Source: Corynebacterium stercoris | GTDB taxonomy: Bacteria; Actinomycetota; Actinomycetes; Mycobacteriales; Mycobacteriaceae | Assembly: GCF_024160105.1 (NCBI RefSeq) | Contig: NZ_JAMFTQ010000001.1 | Location: forward strand, 248,001-312,000 | Reading direction: 5' to 3' | Length of the DNA stretch: 64,000 bases | Shown: piece after piece, positions 53,144 through 62,217 of the stretch | How positions within the stretch are numbered: position 1 is the stretch's first letter | Layout: each line of letters opens with the position of its first letter | Notes under the pieces: model-generated | The model's database searches: none | Seen by the model: the letters and a program-made list of their open reading frames with translations, nothing else | Told to the model about the DNA's origin: nothing | Program-made: the position numbers and the translations under genes

Positions 53144-54574
53144 ATGAAACACACCCGGCTCGCCGGCCCGCTCCTCGCTGCGGCCGCGCTCACCGCGTGC
53201 GCGCCGCCGCCGAGTGAGGGCCAGCTCACCGTCGCAACTTCCGCCCCGCCCGCGAGCCTGGATTTCACCACCACCGGCGGCGCGGCGGCGCCGCAGGCGC
53301 TCATGGGCAACGTCTACGAAACGCTGGTGCGTATCGACGACAGCGGACAACCCCAGCCCTTCCTCGCAACCTCCTGGGACGTGAGCGACGACGGGAAGGT
53401 CTACACCTTCCATCTCCGCGACGACGTGACCTTTTCCGACGGCACCCCGTTCACCGCGGAGGACGCCGCCTTCTCCATCACCTACGTCAAGGAGTCCTGG
53501 ACCAACGGCCTGAAGGCGCAGATGGATCCGGTCGAGTCGGTCAACGTGCTCGGCCCGCATATGCTCGAGGTGGTGCTCAACCGGGCGTCGGAAAGCTGGC
53601 TCTGGTCGATGGGCACCTTCACCGGCGCGATGATGAGCCCCAACAGCGTCCCGCGCCTCGCCGACGACCCGTTGGGGACCGGCCCGTACACACTGGAGCG
53701 TTTCGACGTGGGTACGGCGGTGACGTTCAACGCCCGCGATGACTATTGGGGCGGGCCCGTCGAGCACGACGCGCAGATCCGCTACTTCACAGACGCGGTG
53801 TCCGCGGTCAACGCGCTGCGCGCCGGCGACGTGGACGTTGTGTGGGCCATGCAGGCGCCGCAGCTCATCGGTGCGCTGCCGGACACGATCAATGTCGAGG
53901 TGGGCACCACAAACGGTGAGGTGCTGCTGTCCATGAACAACAACGCCGCACCGTTCGACGATCCGGATGTGCGCCGGGCAGTCGCCCACGCGATCGACCG
54001 CGAGGCGATTAACGCCGTGGTGTACAACGGCCTCGCCACCGACACCGGCGGCGCCCCCGTGCCGCCCACCGACCCGTGGTTCACCGGGAAAGATTACTTT
54101 CCGTTTGATCCAGATCGCGCGAAGCAGCTGCTCGCCGGCCGCACGCCCGAGGTCACCATCACAGTGCCGAACTTGCCGTACGCGCAAACGGCGTCGGAGC
54201 TGATCTTTTCCCAGCTGCGCGACGTGGGCTTCGACGCTCGCTTGGAGACGGTCGAGTTCCCCGCAGTGTGGCTGAACAAGGTGCTGAAGCAGCACGACTA
54301 CCAGGCGTCGATCATCGCGCATGTGGAGCCGCGCGACGTGGCGAACCTTTTCGGTAACCCGGACTACTACCTGGGCTACGACTCTGAAGCCGCCCGCTCG
54401 CTCATCGACGAAGAGCGCTTCGGCGATGCTGTAGAGCAGATCATGGCTGATGCCGCCGCGTTGACGCTGGTCAACGCACCGAACATAGTGCTGCTGCGTC
54501 CCGGCATTAGCGGCGTGAACCCGAATGTGGTCACTGACGCCCTGCCGCTGCACACCATCCGAGGTGCGTCATGA
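53144..54574 (+). CDS. ABC importer substrate-binding lipoprotein (peptide/opine/nickel family)
   Basis: 476 residues. Lipobox LTAC (Cys near residue 19), then a family 5 solute-binding domain: VYETLVRID, LATSWDVSDDGKVYTFHLRDDVTFSDGTPFTAEDA split across strands, VRRAVAHAIDREAI. Captures oligopeptides or a similar solute outside the membrane. First gene of a five-gene operon in which each next gene overlaps the previous one. Confidence 0.92.
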   Translation: MKHTRLAGPLLAAAALTACAPPPSEGQLTVATSAPPASLDFTTTGGAAAPQALMGNVYETLVRIDDSGQPQPFLATSWDVSDDGKVYTFHLRDDVTFSDGTPFTAEDAAFSITYVKESWTNGLKAQMDPVESVNVLGPHMLEVVLNRASESWLWSMGTFTGAMMSPNSVPRLADDPLGTGPYTLERFDVGTAVTFNARDDYWGGPVEHDAQIRYFTDAVSAVNALRAGDVDVVWAMQAPQLIGALPDTINVEVGTTNGEVLLSMNNNAAPFDDPDVRRAVAHAIDREAINAVVYNGLATDTGGAPVPPTDPWFTGKDYFPFDPDRAKQLLAGRTPEVTITVPNLPYAQTASELIFSQLRDVGFDARLETVEFPAVWLNKVLKQHDYQASIIAHVEPRDVANLFGNPDYYLGYDSEAARSLIDEERFGDAVEQIMADAAALTLVNAPNIVLLRPGISGVNPNVVTDALPLHTIRGAS

Positions 54575-55473
54575 AAACGTTTGGCCTGCGCATCGCGCGT
54601 TTCGTGGGCTTGCTGGCCGCGGCCAGCGTCCTCATCTTCTTGCTGCTGCGGGCAGTACCGGGCGACCCGGCGCGCATCGCGCTGGGCGTGACGGCGACGG
54701 AGGAAGCCGTCGCGGAGCTCGCACAGCGTCTTGGCACGGACCGCCCGCTCATCGAGCAGTACTTCTCCTGGGTCGGAGGGTTGCTCACCGGCGACTTCGG
54801 GGTGTCCATGTCGAGCGGGCAGAACATGACGGACACCATCCTCGAGCGCGCCGGCATATCGCTCACGCTCACCCTCGCCGCCGTCGTCATCGCGCTGGCC
54901 ACCGCGGTGCCTCTGGGCATCCGCCTGGCGCGCCGCCCCGGGCCCGTGCTGGAGGTGCTCACCCAGCTCGGTATCGCGGTGCCGTCCTTCCTGGTCGGCA
55001 TCCTGGCGGTCGCACTCTTCTCGGTGAAGCTCGGCTGGTTGCCGGCGAACGGGTGGGGCTCACTGCGCCACGCGATCCTGCCCGTCGCGGCGCTCGCCCT
55101 TGTCCAGGGCGCGATTCTCACCCGCTACGTGCGCAGCGCGGTGGTGGACGAGATGGGCAAGGACTATGTGCGAACGGGCCGGGCGCAGGGAGCGTCGATA
55201 AGCGAAGTGCTCTACGGCAACGTGCTGCGCAACGCCGCGCTGCCGGTGCTGACGGTGACCGGCCTGCAGCTGTCCACGATGATCGTGGGCGCGGTGGTGA
55301 TCGAGCGGGTGTTTGCGATTCCCGGCCTGGGCTCGCTGCTTGTCGACGCAGTGGGCAACCGCGACCTCACCACCGTGCAGACCGTGATGATGCTGCTCGT
55401 GGCGTTCACACTGCTGGTGAATCTCGCGGTGGACCTGCTCTACGCCGTGATCGATCCGAGAGTGCGCCGATGA
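54571..55473 (+). CDS. ABC importer permease (DppB-like)
   Basis: 300 residues with six membrane spans, DppB/OppB type: LLRAVPGDPARIALG, GDFGVSMSSGQ, the ATPase-contact EAA motif VVDEMGKDYVRTGRAQGAS. Pairs with the next permease. ATG 54571 overlaps the upstream TGA (ATGA). Confidence 0.93.
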   Translation: MKTFGLRIARFVGLLAAASVLIFLLLRAVPGDPARIALGVTATEEAVAELAQRLGTDRPLIEQYFSWVGGLLTGDFGVSMSSGQNMTDTILERAGISLTLTLAAVVIALATAVPLGIRLARRPGPVLEVLTQLGIAVPSFLVGILAVALFSVKLGWLPANGWGSLRHAILPVAALALVQGAILTRYVRSAVVDEMGKDYVRTGRAQGASISEVLYGNVLRNAALPVLTVTGLQLSTMIVGAVVIERVFAIPGLGSLLVDAVGNRDLTTVQTVMMLLVAFTLLVNLAVDLLYAVIDPRVRR

Positions 55474-56243
55474 GAAAGCTCGGATGGATTCTGGTTTCCG
55501 GGATGCTGGCGCTCGCCGCCATCTCCCTGGTGTGGACGCCCTACGACCCGCTGCAGGCGGATCCCGCGTCGCGCCTCCAAGGCACGTCCGCGGCGCACTG
55601 GATGGGCACGGACCAGCTCGGCCGCGACGTGCTCTCCCGCGTCATGGCTGGCGCGCGGCTCACGCTGGCGACTGCGTTAAGCGCGGTAGCCCTCTCTGCG
55701 CTGGTCGGCATCCCGCTGGGTGTGTGGGCGGGGATGCGAAAACGCGCGGACCGCGTGGTCATGGCCGGCGCCGACCTGCTGCTGGCATTCCCCGCGCTGC
55801 TGCTGGCCATTGTGTTCACCGCGGTGTTCGGGGCGAGTATCTGGATCGTGGTGCTGGCGATCGGGCTGGCCGGCATCCCGGGTTTCGTCCGCGTGGCACG
55901 CGTGGGCACGCTGCAAGTGATGAGCCAGGACTACATCCTCGCCGCGCGGATTGCCAGGGTGCCGGGGCCGGTGATCGCACGCCGCCACGTGCTGCCGAAT
56001 ATCGCGCATTTGCTGGTCACACAGGCGTCGGTGGCTATTGCCCTCGCGATCCTTGCGGAGGCGGGACTGTCCTTCCTGGGCCTCGGCGCCCCTGCCCCGT
56101 ATGCGAGCTGGGGCCGCATGCTTCAGGCGTCCCAGCCGTTCTTGGCCACTGCGCCGCACCTCGCCCTGTGGCCCGGCCTCGCCATCGCGCTGACTGTGCT
56201 GGGCTTCAACCTGATCGGAGGCCGCCGTGATTCGGGTCGCTAA
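55470..56243 (+). CDS. ABC importer permease (DppC-like)
   Basis: 257 residues with about six spans, DppC/OppC type: GTDQLGRDVLSRVMAGAR, EAA-like VMSQDYILAARIARVPGP, HVLPNIAHLLVTQAS and LSFLGLGAPAPYASWG. Slightly short at the N-terminus for the family. ATG 55470 overlaps the upstream TGA; its end overlaps the ATPase gene by 17 bp. Confidence 0.93.
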   Translation: MRKLGWILVSGMLALAAISLVWTPYDPLQADPASRLQGTSAAHWMGTDQLGRDVLSRVMAGARLTLATALSAVALSALVGIPLGVWAGMRKRADRVVMAGADLLLAFPALLLAIVFTAVFGASIWIVVLAIGLAGIPGFVRVARVGTLQVMSQDYILAARIARVPGPVIARRHVLPNIAHLLVTQASVAIALAILAEAGLSFLGLGAPAPYASWGRMLQASQPFLATAPHLALWPGLAIALTVLGFNLIGGRRDSGR

Positions 56244-57558
56244 CCTCGCCATCCCCGGCATCCTCGAAGGCATCTCTTTCGACCTCGCTCCCGGCGAGCG
56301 CCTCGGCATCATCGGCGAGTCCGGTTCCGGCAAGTCGCTCACCGCCCTGTCCATCATGGGTCTGACCGATCTGCCCGTGAGCGGCTCGATCACCGTGGAC
56401 GGCACGGAAATGGTGGGCACGCCTGATCGCATTCGTCGGAAAGTACGGGGCAAGGTCGCCGGCATGGTGTTCCAGGAGCCGATGACGGCGCTGGACCCGC
56501 TCAAGCGCGTCGGTGCGCTCGTGCCGCGGGAGCTGCTGAAAGAAGTCGGCGTGGACCGGCCAGAGGCCTACCCGCACCAGCTGTCCGGCGGCCAGCGGCA
56601 GCGCGTGCTCATTGCGCTTGCTCTCAGCCAAAACCCCGATTACCTCATCTGCGACGAGCCGACGACGGCCCTCGACGTGACGGTGCAGCGCCAGATCCTG
56701 GACCTCATCGACCGGTTGGTCGCCGAACGCGGCATGGGCCTGATCTTCATTTCGCACGACCTCGCCGTGGTGCGCCGCATGACATCGCGGGTGCTCACGT
56801 TCAAGGACGGGCGCATTGTGCCGAACGATTCCGCGTACGCGCGGCAGCTCGAGCTCGCCTCCCGGCCGGGCGAACCAGCCGCGCCGACGCGGCTCGGCGA
56901 ACCCATTGTCGCGCTGCACAACGTGTCGCTCCGCCGCGGGCAGACGCAGGCGCTTGACAACGTCTCCTTGACCATCCGCCGGGGCGAGCGCCTCGGCCTC
57001 GTCGGCGGCTCGGGTTCCGGCAAGACATCGCTGCTGCACACGGTCGCTGGCCTGCTGACTCCCGACTCCGGCACCGTCGACGTGCGCGGCACCATGCAGA
57101 TGGTGTTCCAGGACCCGTACTCATCGCTGAATCCGCGGATGGCTGTGGTCGATTCGGTGCGGGAAGCGGGCGTCGATACGCAGCGCGCCGAGGAGGTGCT
57201 CGCCGGGGTCGGGCTGGAGGGCACCGGGTCCCGCAAGCCCCGCGAGTTCTCCGGCGGGCAGCGCCAGCGCATCTCGATTGCGCGCGCTGCGGCACCTCGC
57301 CCGGACATTCTGCTTGCCGACGAACCAGTGTCCGCCCTCGACGTGACCGTCCGCGCCCAGGTACTCGCGCTTCTCGACGACACCGTCGGGGCCGGCACGT
57401 TGCTTTTCGTGTCGCACGACCTGGGTGTGGTGCGCGAGCTGTGCCCGCGGATCGCGGTGATGCATCGCGGCCGCATCGTCGAACACGGCAACACCGAGAA
57501 AATCTGGCGCGATCCCCAGCATGAGTACACGCGCACCCTCATAGAATCGCGGCTATGA
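56227..57558 (+). CDS. ABC importer ATPase, two nucleotide-binding domains in one chain
   Basis: 443 residues holding two complete ATPase domains (DppD-like and DppF-like) fused. First: Walker A GESGSGKS (~35), signature LSGGQRQR, Walker B LICDEPTTALDVT. Second: Walker A GGSGSGKT (~260), signature FSGGQRQR, Walker B LLADEPVSALDVT. The C-terminal oligopeptide-ATPase extensions of stand-alone DppD/DppF are missing or very short. GTG 56227 lies inside the permease gene. Confidence 0.93.
   Translation: MIRVANLAIPGILEGISFDLAPGERLGIIGESGSGKSLTALSIMGLTDLPVSGSITVDGTEMVGTPDRIRRKVRGKVAGMVFQEPMTALDPLKRVGALVPRELLKEVGVDRPEAYPHQLSGGQRQRVLIALALSQNPDYLICDEPTTALDVTVQRQILDLIDRLVAERGMGLIFISHDLAVVRRMTSRVLTFKDGRIVPNDSAYARQLELASRPGEPAAPTRLGEPIVALHNVSLRRGQTQALDNVSLTIRRGERLGLVGGSGSGKTSLLHTVAGLLTPDSGTVDVRGTMQMVFQDPYSSLNPRMAVVDSVREAGVDTQRAEEVLAGVGLEGTGSRKPREFSGGQRQRISIARAAAPRPDILLADEPVSALDVTVRAQVLALLDDTVGAGTLLFVSHDLGVVRELCPRIAVMHRGRIVEHGNTEKIWRDPQHEYTRTLIESRL
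57542..57547 (+). promoter_or_regulatory. Possible -10 of rbsK
   Basis: TAGAAT, 7 nt before ATG 57555, within the end of the ATPase gene. It allows rbsK expression apart from the importer. Confidence 0.4.
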
Positions 57559-58451
57559 CACCGCAAATCACCGTCGTCGGCTCCGTTAACGCGGACCTGA
57601 CCGTCACAGTCGACCGCCACCCGCTGCCGGGCGAGACCCTGCTCGGCGCAGGCGGCGGTGTCACGCCTGGCGGCAAGGGCGCGAACCAGGCGTGCGCCGC
57701 TGCCCGCCTGGGGGCTCAAGTGGCGCTCGTCGGCGCTGTGGGCCCCGACGCGAACGCTGAACCGGCGACCGCGCTGCTGCACGAAGCGGGCGTGGACATG
57801 ACGCACGTCGAGGAAGTAGCCGACGTCACCGGGCTCGCCGTGATCACCGTGGATGCGGCCGGCGAGAACACGATCATTGTGGTGCCGGGTGCGAACGCGA
57901 AGGTGGACGGGGCGTTCGTCGCAAAGCACCGTGCTCCTGTCGAGGCTGCTGAGCTGGTGCTCCTCCAGGGCGAGATCCCCGCCGACGGCTTCGCGCAGGC
58001 TGTGGCGCTGGCGCGGGGGCGCGTCGTGGTCAACCTTGCGCCGGTGGTCGAGGTGCCGCGTGGGGCGCTGCTCGCGGCCGACCCGCTGATGGCGAACGAG
58101 CACGAGGCCGGGCTGATTCTGGCGCAGCTGGGGCTCGACGGGGTGGGTGCGCCGCCGGAGCTCGCTGCGCGGCTTGTCGACGCCGGTTTTGCCTCCGTCG
58201 TGCTCACGCTCGGCGCGGAGGGCGCGCTGGTGGCGGATGCGGACGGCGTGCGCGCGGTTCCTTCCCCGCGCGTAGAGGCCGTGGACACCGTAGGTGCCGG
58301 CGACGCGTTCGCAGGCGCGTTCTGCTGGCGACTCGTTGAGGGCGACACGCTCGATGACGCCGCCGTGTTCGCGGCGCGCGTGGGCGCGTACTCGGTGACG
58401 CGCCGCGGCGCCCAGCCCTCGTACCCCCTAGCGGGTGACGTACAGCATTAG
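57555..58451 (+). CDS. rbsK: Ribokinase
   Basis: 298 residues, PfkB family: GSVNADLTV start, GGKGANQACAAARLGAQVALVG substrate region, NEHEAGLIL, and the catalytic DTVGAGDAFAGAF. Phosphorylates ribose (or a related sugar). ATG 57555 overlaps the ATPase gene stop by 4 bp, so it forms the end of the importer operon even though no ribose importer is present. Confidence 0.93.
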   Translation: MTPQITVVGSVNADLTVTVDRHPLPGETLLGAGGGVTPGGKGANQACAAARLGAQVALVGAVGPDANAEPATALLHEAGVDMTHVEEVADVTGLAVITVDAAGENTIIVVPGANAKVDGAFVAKHRAPVEAAELVLLQGEIPADGFAQAVALARGRVVVNLAPVVEVPRGALLAADPLMANEHEAGLILAQLGLDGVGAPPELAARLVDAGFASVVLTLGAEGALVADADGVRAVPSPRVEAVDTVGAGDAFAGAFCWRLVEGDTLDDAAVFAARVGAYSVTRRGAQPSYPLAGDVQH

Positions 58452-58565
58452 GGACTGATCGAGCAGGTGCTCCTCCACGCGCTCAAACGCGCTGGTGAGA
58501 GCATCAAATACGAGCACTTCAGCATCGGTGAGCTTGACCTGCTCGCGGGGAACGGGTGTCTGCAT
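58428..58565 (-). CDS. Small acidic protein of unknown function
   Basis: 45 residues (starts MQTPVPREQVKLTDAEVLVFD), predicted as one long amphipathic helix, no membrane span. ATG 58565 is 6 nt after a good TACAAT -10 (58572-58577), a leaderless layout. Its 3' end overlaps rbsK by 24 bp on the opposite strand. No known family. Confidence 0.5.
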   Translation of the reverse strand: MQTPVPREQVKLTDAEVLVFDALTSAFERVEEHLLDQSLMLYVTR

Positions 58566-58571
58566 GCGGCC

Positions 58572-58577
58572 ATTGTA
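58572..58577 (-). promoter_or_regulatory. -10 element of the 45-aa gene
   Basis: TACAAT on the minus strand, 6 nt before ATG 58565. Confidence 0.45.
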
Positions 58578-58644
58578 GCCCGCAACTTACATTCGCGTGA
58601 TTTAGCGCGCTCGATCGCTTTCCGACGGCAGCGACACGCATTGT

Positions 58645-58669
58645 TATCGAACAGTTATTCTTTTCGATA
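58645..58669. promoter_or_regulatory. Inverted repeat in the HNH-gene promoter region
   Basis: TATCGAA / TTCGATA, perfect 7-bp arms with an 11-nt AT-rich spacer, in the most AT-rich spot of the window and about 23 bp upstream of a consensus -10. Candidate operator. Confidence 0.35.
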
Positions 58670-58691
58670 GCACGGGCGTTCGGACGGCTGT

Positions 58692-58697
58692 TATAAT
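58692..58697 (+). promoter_or_regulatory. Consensus -10 of the HNH/DUF222 gene
   Basis: Perfect TATAAT with a leader of about 48 nt that holds the Shine-Dalgarno GAGAGGA before ATG 58752. Confidence 0.5.
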
Positions 58698-58751
58698 GGT
58701 GAGCAACTACAACATCCGATCTTGACACCCACCGTTCTAGCGAGAGGAACG

Positions 58752-60230
58752 ATGCGCTACATGTCAACTACCACTGCATACTTCGCCACCGAGCGCCCCG
58801 GTGACGCAATCTGCCAAGCGACACAAACAATCCGGCAATCCGAGCTACTGATCTTCGGGTGGCTCGCCAAGGAAGACGCAGAAACATTCGATTACGAGCT
58901 TGTTCTGGCGCGCATCCAGAATGCCACCGGTTGGTCGAAGTCGGCTGCCGATCGAGCCATCTTCGGCTACTACCGCCTCCGCCAGCTCCCCCGGCTGCGG
59001 GCGTTGCAGGAGGCGACAGCCCGCCTCGACATCCCGCGTCTGCGCGCGGTGGACGCTGCACTAGCCATCCTCGGCGCCGAGCCGAACGAGGAACTTCTCG
59101 CGCTTATCGACGATTATTTGGTAGATCTCTTCACCCCGAAGCGCATCGCGCAGGAGCTGCCTGGCCAGCGGGCGATTACTGAGCGGTTGCACAGGATTAT
59201 CGCCACGCACCGCCCAGAGGTCGGCTTCAACCGGAAGAAGCGCAAGGAGCGTTCCGTCGACCCTTCTGAGCGCGAGCTCCAATACTTCGACATCATGCTC
59301 GGCGACAACGTGCAGTCCGGCCTGCAATACAGCGCGGACAAGATCGCCATGGCCACGATCCGCGAGTCGGTCAAGGCCACCGCTCGACGCCTGCAGGTCA
59401 GCGAATCGGACGCATTTTTCAAACTGCTCGCCGGCGAAGTCGAGCCGGAGCCGAAGATCACCATCAACGTCTTCAGGCCGGAAGGCCCGGAGGGCACGTC
59501 CGCGTACGTCCCTGGTTTTGGCTGGACGGACGATCTCAGCACCGAGGTGCTCGAAGACCTCATTGCGCAAGGTAAAACGAGGACGTTTGAGTTAACGGAC
59601 GTCGGCAAGCGAGTTGCTCAAAGTTACGCGCCGACGGCCGCGATGCGCACCTACGCCGAGGCGCGGGACGGCGGGTGCATTTATCCCGGGTGCAATCGCC
59701 CAGCCGAGCAGTGCCAGCTTGACCACCGCATTCCGTTCGGCGAGGGCGGCCCGACCACCCCGAGCAATCTGTTCTGCCTTTGCGCCCACCACCACAATTT
59801 GAAGACAGATCGCCGGGCGTTTTATGTACCCGACCCCGCCACCGGGGACATTATTTGGCTGTTCTCGGACGGCACCTACGCCATCGCGGAAAACGCCGGC
59901 CTGCTGCGCAGTGAAATCACCCCGGTGAACCCGCGCTGGCGCAGTTCGGTGGAACAGCGGCGCTGCGCGAAGGACCGGGCGAGCGAATTTCTGGCGAAGG
60001 GGCACACGCTTCTCGACGAATTCGATGCAACCAAGAACCTCGAACAGTACCTCCGCTCGATAGAGGAGCTGGAGGAGGAGTACGACATGGAGTTCCCCTT
60101 CACCGCGGAGCTGCGGTGGGAAATGCCCCTGCCCGAAGAACCGGTCGACGCCCCGTGCCCGGACCCCCTATACGATGTCAACCCCGAGGGATACACGTTC
60201 GACGACGGCAACGCGATGCTCACCGCGTAA
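58752..60230 (+). CDS. DUF222 / HNH endonuclease-domain protein (13E12 type)
   Basis: 492 residues. N-terminal DUF222-like helical region, then an HNH nuclease zinc motif near residues 315-365: CIYPGCNRPAEQCQLDHRI, FGEGGPTTPSNLFCLC, AHHHNLKTD. The family is abundant, multi-copy and variable in mycobacteria and corynebacteria and is suspected to be mobile or phage-related; function unproven. Start ATG 58752 with GAGAGGA; ATG 58761 is an alternative. Region upstream is AT-rich compared with the rest. Confidence 0.85.
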   Translation: MRYMSTTTAYFATERPGDAICQATQTIRQSELLIFGWLAKEDAETFDYELVLARIQNATGWSKSAADRAIFGYYRLRQLPRLRALQEATARLDIPRLRAVDAALAILGAEPNEELLALIDDYLVDLFTPKRIAQELPGQRAITERLHRIIATHRPEVGFNRKKRKERSVDPSERELQYFDIMLGDNVQSGLQYSADKIAMATIRESVKATARRLQVSESDAFFKLLAGEVEPEPKITINVFRPEGPEGTSAYVPGFGWTDDLSTEVLEDLIAQGKTRTFELTDVGKRVAQSYAPTAAMRTYAEARDGGCIYPGCNRPAEQCQLDHRIPFGEGGPTTPSNLFCLCAHHHNLKTDRRAFYVPDPATGDIIWLFSDGTYAIAENAGLLRSEITPVNPRWRSSVEQRRCAKDRASEFLAKGHTLLDEFDATKNLEQYLRSIEELEEEYDMEFPFTAELRWEMPLPEEPVDAPCPDPLYDVNPEGYTFDDGNAMLTA

Positions 60231-60251
60231 GCGCCGGAGGAAGGAGATCGG

Positions 60252-61019
60252 GTGGAGTTCCACCGCCTCGCCCACGAGCAACCGATATGGAAACTCATCG
60301 CGGAGCTTTGCTTGGCAATGTTTCTCGTTCTCATCCTTGTCGTTATCGGCATAGGTATCGTCGACTCCGAGAGCACCCTCGGCGATGTCTACGCCCTCGC
60401 GTTCGCGATCCCGGCACCGTTCATCGCCGCGCGCATCATGGGCCGCGATCCGGCGGCGCTGGTGTCGGTGGTGAAGCGCGTGCGGTGGGATATCGTCGGC
60501 AAAGCAGCCGTCATCGCTCTGCCGCCGTACGCGGTTTGGCTCGCGATCTCGGCTGCCGACGGCGAGGCGCAATTCACCCGTGCCACGCTGAGCCTGCTCG
60601 CAGTGTTCGTCCTGATCACCCCGTTGCAGGCCGCCGCGGAGGAGGTTATGTTCCGTGCGGCGCTCCCCCAACTCGTCGGCGCTCGGGTGCGCTCGCCGTG
60701 GCTGGTTTACGGCATCGCCATGTTGCCGTTCGTATTCATGCACCTCTACAACTGGATGGGCCTGCTAGACATCCTGATGTTCGCAACCTGCGCGTCGTAC
60801 CTGACGTGGCGCACCGGCGGCATCGAGGCCGCGGTGGTGCTCCACGCGGCCAACAACATCATGGTGTTCGGCGGGGAGGCCCTCCACCCCGGCCGCGCAC
60901 CCATCGTCGACGTGCCGTTGGAGCTTGCCGCGGTCTCCTCCGCGGTGACGATCGCGGTTACCGCACTACTAGCGCTCCGTCTGCGGCCACAGTCACGGTC
61001 GCTGCCGTCGCCGCAGTGA
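60252..61019 (+). CDS. CPBP-family intramembrane protease
   Basis: 255 residues with about seven hydrophobic segments. CPBP (Abi/Rce1) motif 1 AAEEVMFRAALP carries the catalytic Glu-Glu and Arg, motif 2 is FVFMHLYNW with His, and the later HAANNIMVF gives the last His/Asn. May cleave prenylated or bacteriocin-type peptides in the membrane. GTG 60252 with GGAGGAAGGAG upstream. Ends inside the convergent phosphatase gene (62-bp overlap). Confidence 0.88.
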   Translation: MEFHRLAHEQPIWKLIAELCLAMFLVLILVVIGIGIVDSESTLGDVYALAFAIPAPFIAARIMGRDPAALVSVVKRVRWDIVGKAAVIALPPYAVWLAISAADGEAQFTRATLSLLAVFVLITPLQAAAEEVMFRAALPQLVGARVRSPWLVYGIAMLPFVFMHLYNWMGLLDILMFATCASYLTWRTGGIEAAVVLHAANNIMVFGGEALHPGRAPIVDVPLELAAVSSAVTIAVTALLALRLRPQSRSLPSPQ

Positions 61020-62193
61020 GGTTGATGCGCTGCCAGGAACCGCCCGGGCCCTGCCAGTCCAGCGGGTTGCCGGACGGGGCGGCGGTGCGGCGCAGCACTT
61101 CGGCGCGCTGCTCCCAGCTCAGGTCCGGGAAGCGGGCGGCCAGGAGCACCGGCGCGGCCTGCGGGATTTCCATGGCGGCGTCGGGGAAATAGACCGTCGG
61201 CAAGCCGTAGCCCATCCAGCCCTCCATGCGGCGCACAGCCTCGGCGGTGCTCACGTACGGAACATCAGTGGCCACAAGTTGGGCAATAGTTTTTCCGGTG
61301 CGCCATTCAATCTCCGCGCGCAGCTCGGCGCCTGCCTGGTTCAGGGCATCCCGCATCTTCGGATCGTTGAGGCGGTCCGCCGCAGCCGCGTAGCCGGACA
61401 TGCGCCCGCCGATCACGTCCAGCGGGTAGTGCACGCCCAGCACGATGCGCGAGTTGCCGGCCTCCGCGCCGCGGTAGTGCAGCTGCGGGGCGAGCTCAGG
61501 CACCATGTAGGCCAAAAGCGTCGTCGTCATCGTCGCCTGGTTGGTGTGGCCGGACGGGAACGCGGGCGAGGTGAGGTACAGGTCCCCAGTCTCCGGCGTG
61601 TTGTAGCGCTTGATACGCTCCGGGGCCACGATGTGGGGGCGCGGGTAGTTGAACACGCGCTTCTCAATCAGCGTCGAATTGGCGATGCCGCCGGTGCGCG
61701 CGAGGTAGCCGTTATCCAGCAAGTACGAGGTTTTCGGGAGGCGCCCCTCACGCAGCGCTGCGCGGAACGCCTCACCGAACTCCGCGCCGAGCGCCGGGGA
61801 CAGCGCCGCGAGCAGCCCGCCCGCGGACGCCACCGCGTCCACCTGCGCCGTGGCGATCTGTTCAGCGCTCGCCGTGTTGTTGATCCGTACGACCGTGTCC
61901 AGATTCGCCGCCATGGTCTGCGGCTGCGTGTCGCGGACCTGCGGGAATAGGCGGTTCACCTCGGCGTAAATGCCGTACTTGTACGGCGAAATGTCGGAGA
62001 TGTAGCCGGTCAGGTACTGCGGCGAAAACGGGCGCGGCACCGGCGCACCCGGGTGCTGCACAATCGGCGCGCCGATGGAGCTGCCGGTCACCTCGCTGCG
62101 CAGCTGCGGCACCGTGATCGCGTTCGCGGCGGGCGCGCAGACGAGGGAGGCGGCGGTAAGGAGGGCACTGAGCTTCACGACGTTCGCTTTCAC
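60958..62193 (-). CDS. Secreted PAP2-type acid phosphatase (class A-like)
   Basis: 411 residues. Signal peptide (cut near A-N-A-I, residue ~25). PAP2/vanadium-haloperoxidase signature: KRVFNYPRPHIV, SPAFPSGHTNQATM with the catalytic His, and SRIVLGVHYPLDVIGGR. It removes phosphate from organic esters outside the cell. GTG 62193 is 7 nt from TAGGCT (62201-62206). Large overlap with the convergent CPBP gene at the 3' end. Confidence 0.9.
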   Translation of the reverse strand: MKANVVKLSALLTAASLVCAPAANAITVPQLRSEVTGSSIGAPIVQHPGAPVPRPFSPQYLTGYISDISPYKYGIYAEVNRLFPQVRDTQPQTMAANLDTVVRINNTASAEQIATAQVDAVASAGGLLAALSPALGAEFGEAFRAALREGRLPKTSYLLDNGYLARTGGIANSTLIEKRVFNYPRPHIVAPERIKRYNTPETGDLYLTSPAFPSGHTNQATMTTTLLAYMVPELAPQLHYRGAEAGNSRIVLGVHYPLDVIGGRMSGYAAAADRLNDPKMRDALNQAGAELRAEIEWRTGKTIAQLVATDVPYVSTAEAVRRMEGWMGYGLPTVYFPDAAMEIPQAAPVLLAARFPDLSWEQRAEVLRRTAAPSGNPLDWQGPGGSWQRINLTAATAATVTVAADGALVVR

Positions 62194-62200
62194 GCCGCAA

Positions 62201-62206
62201 AGCCTA
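62201..62206 (-). promoter_or_regulatory. -10 element of the phosphatase gene
   Basis: TAGGCT on the minus strand, 7 nt before GTG 62193. Confidence 0.4.
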
Positions 62207-62217
62207 AAAGAAACCTG

